A stretch of 63,492 bases of DNA from Clostridiales bacterium (GTDB lineage: Bacteria; Bacillota; Clostridia; Lachnospirales; Lachnospiraceae): positions 1 to 63,492 of the forward strand of contig JAAYNV010000051.1 in assembly GCA_012520645.1 (NCBI GenBank). Direction: 5' to 3'. The notes under the pieces are model-generated. The model ran no database searches, was not told the DNA's origin, and saw only the letters and a program-made list of their open reading frames with translations. The translations under genes and the position numbers were made by a program. Below are positions 42,595-49,826 of the stretch, piece after piece (the stretch's first letter is position 1; each line of letters opens with the position of its first letter).

Positions 42595-43923
42595 TTAGAA
42601 AATTCGTCTTACAGACAATACGTTTCTATAGTTTGCATTAGAAATGATAATACCAGTCTTAGCTGTACTTGCATGGACAATCTGACCTCCGCCAATGTAA
42701 ATACCTACATGACCGGAATAACATACGATGTCACCAGGCTGTGCATTCTCAAGTCCTCCTACATTAGATCCCTGACTTCTGAGTGCGGATGAAGAATGCG
42801 GCAGGCTGACACCATAGTTTGCATATACACTCATAACAAAACCGGAGCAATCTGTTCCGTTTGTCAGGCTGCTTCCTCCATATACATATGGATTACCGAC
42901 AAACTGTGTTGCAAACTGTGCCACCGCACTTCCTTCTGCGCTTCCGCCGGATACGACAATCGGCTCTGCAGGAGTTTCCTGCTTTGCAGGACTGCTTTCC
43001 TGTTTCTGATTGCCTTCTTTAGCGGCACGCTCTGCTTCACGCTTTTTCTCTGCTTCGCTTGCTGCTTTTCTGGCTGCCTTACGGGCTTCTTCTTCCCTCT
43101 TAAGTCTGGCTTCTTCCTCTGCCTTTGACTCTGCCTGGACAAAATCCGTTCTCAGACTTACAAATTCGGAAGAAACATATCCGTCACCTTCCTCGATATT
43201 AACTTTAACCCATCCGTCCAGTTCTTCCAGAACGATCAGTTCATCATCAATCGGAATCAGACCAAGTACCGGAGCATCCATTCCCGGCTCCTGACGAACC
43301 TTAAGTGTTGTTGTGGTTACCTTAGCAATTCTTGTTCCGACCTGCTTTGCAAGTTCTACTGCGGCATCTCCGGTCACACAATATTCTGCTTTCACATAAC
43401 CGGTACAACTGCCGGAATTGATCTCATACCATCCGTTTTTCTCGGAAATAAAAGTACCAACGGACTTATCATACAGCTTACCAACGATTTCGCCTTCCTC
43501 ACTCGGCATGCTTCTGACGTTGACATAGTCATTTACCTGTGCGATTACAAGACTCTTGAAGCTTTCTTCCTCACTTTCCTCTTCCGTTTCAGTTTCTATC
43601 TCTTCTGTCTCGGTTTCGGTCTCTTCTTCCTCCGTCTCGGTTTCATGTTCTGCTGCAATCTTGTCAAAAATAGACACTGCAGAAGACTCTTCTGATGTCT
43701 CTTCTATTTCTTTTATGCCTTCCGAAGAATTATCGGATACAGACTTCTCTGCTGCCACTTCCTGAATGGTATCAATGGAAATACCTTCATTCAATGTAAG
43801 AGAAAGTCCTGCCACCGGTAATGCCGCTGAAATGGCTGTTGCATCTGCATTAGAGTGTGTTCCTGTAATTACCGCCGCTGATACCAGCGCACATGCTGCA
43901 ATTTTAACACCTTTATTTTTCAT
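42595..43923 (-). CDS. Secreted SH3b-NlpC/P60 (C40) peptidoglycan hydrolase
   Basis: This 442-aa protein has a signal peptide (KIAACALVSAAVITGTHSNADA) and an extremely Glu/Thr-rich stretch (about 95-125). Two bacterial SH3 domains follow (about 130-190 and 200-260), then an Ala/Glu/Lys coiled region (about 265-310). The C-terminal NlpC/P60 domain has the catalytic Cys in GTDCSGFVM and His in CYSGHVGIYIG. GGAGGATAAG precedes the ATG. A WalR-like box in its leader fits a cell-wall role. Confidence 0.93.
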   Translation of the reverse strand: MKNKGVKIAACALVSAAVITGTHSNADATAISAALPVAGLSLTLNEGISIDTIQEVAAEKSVSDNSSEGIKEIEETSEESSAVSIFDKIAAEHETETEEEETETETEEIETETEEESEEESFKSLVIAQVNDYVNVRSMPSEEGEIVGKLYDKSVGTFISEKNGWYEINSGSCTGYVKAEYCVTGDAAVELAKQVGTRIAKVTTTTLKVRQEPGMDAPVLGLIPIDDELIVLEELDGWVKVNIEEGDGYVSSEFVSLRTDFVQAESKAEEEARLKREEEARKAARKAASEAEKKREAERAAKEGNQKQESSPAKQETPAEPIVVSGGSAEGSAVAQFATQFVGNPYVYGGSSLTNGTDCSGFVMSVYANYGVSLPHSSSALRSQGSNVGGLENAQPGDIVCYSGHVGIYIGGGQIVHASTAKTGIIISNANYRNVLSVRRIF

Positions 43924-43952
43924 CTTATCCTCCAAATGGACTTCGCACATTT

Positions 43953-44017
43953 GTTACATTTATTACAAATTTGTTACATCTGAAAGATAATATAACACGA
44001 TTATTTTTCCTTGTCAA
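43953..44017 (-). promoter_or_regulatory. Promoter and WalR-like box of the NlpC/P60 gene
   Basis: The minus strand has TTGACA (44012-44017), 17 bp, and TATATT (43989-43994). Downstream is TGTAAC-AAATT-TGTAAT (43962-43978), a match to the WalR/YycF consensus TGTWAH-N5-TGTWAH, then a third TGTAAC (43953-43958). WalRK controls wall hydrolases in Firmicutes. The position after the start point suggests repression or modulation rather than classical activation. Confidence 0.6.
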
Positions 44018-44092
44018 CCGCTCATCAAATTTTCCGAATATTTCCAAAGTTGGTGTTGGTTCTTTTTCTCCCCTTACATACCGACAACCAGT

Positions 44093-45004
44093 CTATCTGG
44101 TCAACAGATAATTCTGTACACCGGTAACCGCATTGGCTCCATCCGCTACGGCAGTCACAATCTGACGCAGCGCCTTGGTCCGGATATCACCTGCCGCAAA
44201 AATGCCCGGCACACTGGTAGCGCAGTCCTCTCCTGCTTCAAAATACCCCTTTTCATCCTTTAGCGCCTCTTCACAAATGCTGCCCGAATTGGGAAGGATA
44301 CCTACTGCCACAAAAATTCCCTGCACGGCTATCTCCTGTTTCGTTCCATCCTTCACATTCTGCACACGGATTCCTTCTACCTGATCGCTGCCTTCAATCT
44401 GCTCTACTACGCTGTCCCAGACTACCTCTACATTTTCCAGTTCAAATAGCTTCTGCTGCAAAGACTTTGCCGCACGCAGTTCATCCCTCCTATGCACAAG
44501 CCACACCTTCCTGCTTGTCCTTGCTAAAAAAATGGCATCCTCCACAGCAACATCCCCGCCTCCAATGACAGCCACATCCTTATTCTTAAAAAAGGCACCG
44601 TCACAGGTTGCACAATAGGAAACCCCCATCCCGGTCATCTCCTCTTCTCCGGGTGCTCCCAGTCTGGCATGACTGGCTCCCATTGCCAGAATAACAGAAG
44701 CCGCTTCATATGTCCCGTTATCCGTCACTACCTGCTTGACCGCTCCCTCACTCTTTACGGAAATCACCTCTGCCTCCAGAAATTCCGCACCCAGCTTATC
44801 CGCATGCTCCCGCATCTGCATACCAAGATCAAATCCATTGATACCAGGCAGTGCCGGATAATTATCCACTTCATAAGTCGTGAGAACCTGTCCGCCACTT
44901 GCATAATTCTTTTCAATGACAAGCATATCCAGTCCCGCCCTTTTTGCATAAATTGCCGCCGTCAGTCCCGCCGGACCGGAGCCGACGATAATTACATCTT
45001 TCAT
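44093..45004 (-). CDS. trxB: Thioredoxin-disulfide reductase
   Basis: TrxB passes electrons from NAD(P)H to thioredoxin. The 303-aa flavoprotein has the FAD motif IVGSGPAGLTAAIYA, the redox-active CATCDGAFF (Cys-Ala-Thr-Cys), the nucleotide motif VIGGGDVAVEDA and the final GIFAAGDIRTKALRQIVTAVADG. Length and motif order are typical. AAGGAA precedes the ATG. A ferredoxin-dependent reductase cannot be excluded but the second binding motif looks normal. Confidence 0.94.
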   Translation of the reverse strand: MKDVIIVGSGPAGLTAAIYAKRAGLDMLVIEKNYASGGQVLTTYEVDNYPALPGINGFDLGMQMREHADKLGAEFLEAEVISVKSEGAVKQVVTDNGTYEAASVILAMGASHARLGAPGEEEMTGMGVSYCATCDGAFFKNKDVAVIGGGDVAVEDAIFLARTSRKVWLVHRRDELRAAKSLQQKLFELENVEVVWDSVVEQIEGSDQVEGIRVQNVKDGTKQEIAVQGIFVAVGILPNSGSICEEALKDEKGYFEAGEDCATSVPGIFAAGDIRTKALRQIVTAVADGANAVTGVQNYLLTR

Positions 45005-45139
45005 AATTCTATTCCTTTCCTGTCTGCTCAGTTTTCATATCTTCTATATTAAAACATTTTTGGTGTTTTGAAAATGCTTCATTTATTGTATACTGTGAAC
45101 AACGATAAATATTGAAAACAGAAAAGAGGTAGCTCTACT

Positions 45140-45859
45140 ATGAATAAAAAGGCTCTGATTACCGGCGCTTCCCGCGGCATTGGTCGTTCTGCTGCCCTGC
45201 TTTTTGCATCCCACGGTTATGATCTGTATCTGACCTGTAAAAGCCGGCTGAATTTATTGGAAGAATTGCAGGACACTATCCGCTCACGCTTTTTAACCGA
45301 ATGTACAATCTTTCGATGTGATGTCGGAAATTATGAAGAAGTAAAACAGCTCTTTTCCCAGATTGACCGGCTGGATCTGCTAATTAACAATGCCGGTGTT
45401 TCCTATATCGGCCTTTTATCCGAAATGTCCGCTTCTGACTGGAACAATCTGATACGAACAAATTTGAGTGGTGTATTTCATACCTGCAAATGTGCCATCC
45501 CGCTCTTTTTGCAAAAGGAGTGCGGTCGTATTATCAACATCTCCTCTGTCTGGGGAAATGTGGGCGCTTCCATGGAGGCTGCCTATTCTGCTTCTAAAGG
45601 CGGTATTAATGCACTGACAAAGGCTCTTGCCAAGGAACTTGGACCGAGCGGCATTCCGGTCAATGCCATAGCCTATGGCATGATCGATACGGAAATGAAT
45701 CAATGTTTTACAAAAGAAGAACGTGCTGCCATCTGCGAGGAAATTCCGGCAGACCGCATCGCCCTCCCCGAAGAAGCGGCTGAAATGATCTTGAGTCTGG
45801 CAGAGGCGCCCGCATATCTGACCGGACAGATCATTACCTTTGACGGCGGCTGGACCTGA
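45140..45859 (+). CDS. FabG-like short-chain dehydrogenase/reductase
   Basis: This 239-aa SDR has the TGxxxGIG motif (ALITGASRGIGRSAA), NNAGVS, the catalytic ISSVWGNVGAS and YSASKGGINALTKALA (Tyr and Lys), and the C-terminal YLTGQIITFDGGWT. It resembles FabG, but stands alone away from fatty-acid genes. The substrate is therefore open. AGAGGTAGCTCTACT precedes the ATG. It is divergent from trxB. Confidence 0.85.
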   Translation: MNKKALITGASRGIGRSAALLFASHGYDLYLTCKSRLNLLEELQDTIRSRFLTECTIFRCDVGNYEEVKQLFSQIDRLDLLINNAGVSYIGLLSEMSASDWNNLIRTNLSGVFHTCKCAIPLFLQKECGRIINISSVWGNVGASMEAAYSASKGGINALTKALAKELGPSGIPVNAIAYGMIDTEMNQCFTKEERAAICEEIPADRIALPEEAAEMILSLAEAPAYLTGQIITFDGGWT

Positions 45860-45924
45860 CCTTATTTTATCAATTTCATATGAAATCCAATGTACCGCCA
45901 AAGATAAATTACACTATGCTAAAA

Positions 45925-45972
45925 GGGGCAGAACTCCTTTTGATTTCAGAAGTTCTGCCCTCTTTCTTTTTT
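45925..45972 (+). terminator. Terminator of the SDR gene
   Basis: GGGCAGAACT (45926-45935) and AGTTCTGCCC (45951-45960) form the stem and are followed by TCTTTCTTTTTTG on the plus strand. Confidence 0.88.
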
Positions 45973-45998
45973 GCTTTTATTTTCTTCTTCCAAACGGC

Positions 45999-47615
45999 TT
46001 ATCTTGCCTGAATTACCTGACTCCAGCTGGAAATGCCGACCTGTCTTAAATAAGGAGCTGTGACGGATTCATCCACATCAATGTACTTATAAACATTGTA
46101 AGCTGCCTTATTGCTTCCGTCTACATTCTTAAGACCCATCGGAAGTCCCTGATTAATCTCTGCCTGATAATCAATATCACGAACTGCAATAAATGCGTCA
46201 ATATGCTGATTATACTTTGCATTTAAGTAAGCATAGGAAAGAGCTGCTGCCTGAACATCCTCTCCGAGAGAAGACGGGAAGCCCACCTCGCTGACAATAA
46301 TGGAACGCACCTGTCCCTTGCTGTCAAGGTTCTGTGCCTTACACATATAGTCTGTCATAACAAACATGTTCTGTGGTGTGATCATCGGTGTGTTCTCATT
46401 CATGCTGACAAGATTCATGGATTTATACTGTGCCGGCATGTTCCAGAATTTCGGCCATGTAAGCGGTACCGGATACGGATGGTATGCTACACCCCAGTCA
46501 AAGTTACCCTTTGCAATGGAGTTTGCACTCAGTGCATCGACAATATCCCTTCCATCATAGCCTGTGCCGTTTGTCATATTTCTGTTCCATGTCTGGTCCA
46601 GAGAAATGTAAACTCTTGCATTTGCATTGGTACTCTTGATACCGGTATAGAAAATACGAAGTGCCTTCGCATATTCTTCTGTATAGCTTGTCACATCCAT
46701 CGGTGCGATATAGTTCCACTCACTTCTGGCTGTCACTTCATTTCCGATTACCCAGTTGTCCACACGTCCGCATCCGATGCCGGAATATCTGGTTGCAAGG
46801 AAGCTGGCTGCTGCGGAAAGATAATCCACACCATTCTGGTCCGCACCATTCATCATATAATACGGTGCTGTAGTCTTGGTTCTTGCAAGCGGATGTGTCG
46901 TCTGCATGCAGTCTGCATCCAGCTCATTTAACAGAATGGCTGTTACAACAACACCTCTGTCTGACAGTGCCTGAATAACACCATCTACCTGCTTGATATA
47001 ATATCCGTCAATCTGATAGTTCTTTCCATTGTATGTATAATTGATCGTCGGATAAGCCGCATTGGTAGTCGGTCCAAACATTCTGTTAATTACGATATCA
47101 TAGGTAGAATGCTTGATTCCAAGGTCCTCGATTTCTCCGGTGCTGATCAGCGGCGGATAAATCTGGAGTCCCTTCTTGGATACCGTTGCCGGATATTCCA
47201 TGGAACGCTCTGCTACTGCTTCCGGATTGGAAATATACTTTGCTTCCGAAATCTGAACGAAGCTTCCACCGGATTTTACTGCTACTGCAAATTTAGAATA
47301 AAGTTTAGAATTTGCCTGCTTGTTATTTAACGGTGTCGTAAAGGTTGCCGTCTGTCCCATCGGAGCTGTCGCAACCGGAGAACCTGTCAGAGCCGTTGCA
47401 TAAGTCGGTAATTCAAATAAATATAAAGTACCGTCATCACTTGCCTGACCTGCCGGTACTGCTGCTGTCACCACTACATTATCCCCATTGATCGAACAGG
47501 ACTGTACTGCACTTGTATAGCCTGCTGCTTTCACACTGCCTCCGCTGATTCCAACCAAGCCAAGCGTAAGTGCCAGTGCCATCGCTGAGATCGCAGAAAG
47601 AATCTTTCTTTTCAT
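45999..47615 (-). CDS. Secreted DUF5722-like putative glycosidase
   Basis: The 538-aa protein has a signal peptide (LSAISAMALALTLGLVGISGGSVKA) and an N-terminal beta domain (about 30-150). A TIM-barrel-like domain follows with WVIGNEVTARSEWNY, a likely acid/base Glu, and IIVSEVGFPSS, a likely nucleophile Glu. This GH-A-clan pattern suggests a glycoside hydrolase; the family name DUF5722 is from memory and the substrate is unknown. AAAGGAGG precedes the ATG. Promoter: TTGACA (47691-47696) / TATAAT (47667-47672). Confidence 0.82.
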   Translation of the reverse strand: MKRKILSAISAMALALTLGLVGISGGSVKAAGYTSAVQSCSINGDNVVVTAAVPAGQASDDGTLYLFELPTYATALTGSPVATAPMGQTATFTTPLNNKQANSKLYSKFAVAVKSGGSFVQISEAKYISNPEAVAERSMEYPATVSKKGLQIYPPLISTGEIEDLGIKHSTYDIVINRMFGPTTNAAYPTINYTYNGKNYQIDGYYIKQVDGVIQALSDRGVVVTAILLNELDADCMQTTHPLARTKTTAPYYMMNGADQNGVDYLSAAASFLATRYSGIGCGRVDNWVIGNEVTARSEWNYIAPMDVTSYTEEYAKALRIFYTGIKSTNANARVYISLDQTWNRNMTNGTGYDGRDIVDALSANSIAKGNFDWGVAYHPYPVPLTWPKFWNMPAQYKSMNLVSMNENTPMITPQNMFVMTDYMCKAQNLDSKGQVRSIIVSEVGFPSSLGEDVQAAALSYAYLNAKYNQHIDAFIAVRDIDYQAEINQGLPMGLKNVDGSNKAAYNVYKYIDVDESVTAPYLRQVGISSWSQVIQAR

Positions 47616-47666
47616 TCCCTTATCTCCTCCTTTTTTATTGTTTAGATGAAAAGTCGTCTATGGACT

Positions 47667-47696
47667 ATTATACGAGATATCACAGCAGGTTGTCAA
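47667..47696 (-). promoter_or_regulatory. Promoter of the DUF5722-like gene
   Basis: On the minus strand TTGACA (47691-47696), an 18-bp spacer and TATAAT (47667-47672). Confidence 0.75.
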
Positions 47697-47738
47697 TGAA
47701 GGGAAATGGAATTTCAAACTATTGAAAACTATCCATAT

Positions 47739-48602
47739 CTACACCAGCGATTTATGCAGAATTCCTTCGTACATCCCCGGTCTTCTGTCACGGTACAGAC
47801 CCCACGTAGAACAGAAGACATCCAGTTCATCCAGATCAAATTCGGCTGTCAGCACCGTCTCCTCCGTCCGGTCTGCCTGAACCAGAACCGCTCCGGTGGC
47901 ATCGGTGATAAAGGAAGATCCGTAAAAGGTCATGCTGCTGTCCTGTTCTGTTTCACAGCCTACCCGGTTAGAGGCAATAACCGGAATCATATTGCATGCC
48001 GCATGTCCCTGCATACATCTCTGCCAGTGAGGGCGGGTATCCATATCCGAATCCGGCTCTGAGCCGATCGCAGTCGGATAAAACAAAAGCTCTGCTCCCT
48101 TTAATGCCATGATGCGTGCAGCCTCCGGGAACCACTGATCCCAGCAGATACCCGCACCGATTCTGCCATATTTCGTATTCCAAACCATAAAACCTGTATC
48201 GCCCGGTGTAAAATAAAATTTTTCCTCATAACAGGGACCGTCCGGGATATGTGTCTTACGGTAGGTGTCTAAAACACTGCCGTCTGCATCGATGACTGCC
48301 AGTGCATTATAATATACATTGCCAGCGCGCTCAAAAAAACTGATTGGCAGCACCACCTGAAGTTCCTTTGCCAGTTTGGAAAAATGCCGGATTGCCGCAT
48401 TTTCCTCCTTGGCGGATGCCAGTGCAAAATAGTTCTCCTTCTCTTTCTGGCAGAAATACAGTGTCTCGAACAACTCCTGCAATAGTATAATATTGGCTCC
48501 CTTTCCCGCTGCCTGCCTCACCAGTTTCTCTGCCTTTTTGATATTTTCCTCCCGACCGGGACCACAGCTCATCTGAGTTGCTGCAACCGTCACTTTCCGC
48601 AT
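47739..48602 (-). CDS. aguB: N-carbamoylputrescine amidase
   Basis: AguB hydrolyses N-carbamoylputrescine to putrescine, CO2 and ammonia. The 287-aa nitrilase-fold enzyme keeps the triad: Glu in LLQELFETLYF, Lys in YRKTHIPDGP and Cys in GICWDQWFPEAAR. The EKFYFTPGDTGF block is typical of the carbamoylputrescine branch. It lies 76 nt after aguA on the same strand, so the pair completes agmatine to putrescine. Confidence 0.95.
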   Translation of the reverse strand: MRKVTVAATQMSCGPGREENIKKAEKLVRQAAGKGANIILLQELFETLYFCQKEKENYFALASAKEENAAIRHFSKLAKELQVVLPISFFERAGNVYYNALAVIDADGSVLDTYRKTHIPDGPCYEEKFYFTPGDTGFMVWNTKYGRIGAGICWDQWFPEAARIMALKGAELLFYPTAIGSEPDSDMDTRPHWQRCMQGHAACNMIPVIASNRVGCETEQDSSMTFYGSSFITDATGAVLVQADRTEETVLTAEFDLDELDVFCSTWGLYRDRRPGMYEGILHKSLV

Positions 48603-48678
48603 TGTTTTGTTCCCTTTCCTTCTATATATAATAGTTATTCATTCTCTCTTGTTTATTCACCCGGTATCTTGTCATACA

Positions 48679-49809
48679 TCATCTTGGGATCTGCTGTGTC
48701 GTGCAGTGTACCGAGCCTCCGCCCAGCGCAATATCGTGGGCCGGCACCGGACGTACCGTAAATCTTCCTGCTGCAATTCTCTCCATACATGCAACTGCCT
48801 CTTCATCGGTAGCAAGTCCGTAAACCGGAAAAATAATGCTTCCGTTCGTAATCAGGAAATTCGCATAGCTGGGTACAGCTGCCTCTCCTGCCTTCCGCCA
48901 GTGTCCGTCTTCTTCCTTTCCGACACCCTGAGCCGCCAGCAGATTCTCTGCCTCTTCCTCGGTAAATGCAAACGGTGCCGCAGCCGTCAGTTTGTGCACG
49001 GTCAGACCCCTTCCCTTTGCATCCACCGCATGCGAAAGTGTCTCATAGCAGTCACGAAACACCTCATAATAGGGATTCTCTCTATCCTCCGTATAACAGG
49101 TCACGACCTCGCCCGGAGCCAGAAAGGCACAGACATCATCCACATGTCCGTCCGTTTCGCCTTCTTCATTATCCACTCCGCTCTTTAACCAGATTACCTT
49201 TTCAAAGCCCAGATAATCATGCAGCATCTTTTCGATTCCCTCTCTGTCATATTCCGGATTGCGGTTTTCGTTTAACAGACAGGATTCTGTCACGATTGCC
49301 GTTCCCTCTCCGTCACAGATAACAGATCCTCCTTCTAAAATAAAGGATGTCCGGTAGCGGTCCAACCCTTCTGCCTGCAGCATCTTTCTGGCAATCAGAT
49401 CATCCACCGCATAGTACATGCTGGCTCCGTGCTTTTCTCCTCCATAGGCATTAAACTTAAAATCCACGCCACGCACCTCTCCGGTCGCATCATTCCTGAC
49501 ACAGATAGCGCCCGTATCCCGCACCCAGTTGTCATCGCTCGTCATTTCATATAAGGTGACATCCAGTCCCTTCAGCATCTGTTCTGCCTGCAGCCAAAGC
49601 CCGGGAGCTACACCGATATGCACCGGTGTCCCTGCGGCATTGATTGCCTTGACCATTTCTACCTGGGCACGCTGTGCGGGTATGCAGCCGTTATACCAGG
49701 TTGCTCCGTTGGAAGCAAAAATCATCCAGACCGCCCGCTGTGGCTCAAATTCCGCCGGCATGTGAAAGCCGTCCTCATACGGCAGACTATTTAACAATCT
49801 TGAACTCAT
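48679..49809 (-). CDS. aguA: Agmatine deiminase
   Basis: AguA converts agmatine to N-carbamoylputrescine. The 376-aa protein has the guanidine-binding DNWVRDTG, the His motif ETDGHVDDVCAFL, and the catalytic Cys in ALGGGSVHCTTQQIPR at the C-terminus. No arginine decarboxylase is in the window, so agmatine would come from elsewhere. AAGGA precedes the ATG. It starts 17 nt after the GTPase-NYN gene and is probably co-transcribed with it. Confidence 0.95.
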   Translation of the reverse strand: MSSRLLNSLPYEDGFHMPAEFEPQRAVWMIFASNGATWYNGCIPAQRAQVEMVKAINAAGTPVHIGVAPGLWLQAEQMLKGLDVTLYEMTSDDNWVRDTGAICVRNDATGEVRGVDFKFNAYGGEKHGASMYYAVDDLIARKMLQAEGLDRYRTSFILEGGSVICDGEGTAIVTESCLLNENRNPEYDREGIEKMLHDYLGFEKVIWLKSGVDNEEGETDGHVDDVCAFLAPGEVVTCYTEDRENPYYEVFRDCYETLSHAVDAKGRGLTVHKLTAAAPFAFTEEEAENLLAAQGVGKEEDGHWRKAGEAAVPSYANFLITNGSIIFPVYGLATDEEAVACMERIAAGRFTVRPVPAHDIALGGGSVHCTTQQIPR

Positions 49810-49826
49810 AAAATTTTAATCCTTTC

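Noticed and set aside
43556..43765. Serine-rich plus-strand frame opposite the NlpC/P60 gene
   Set aside because: It is the antisense reading of the Glu/Thr-rich stretch of the real gene.
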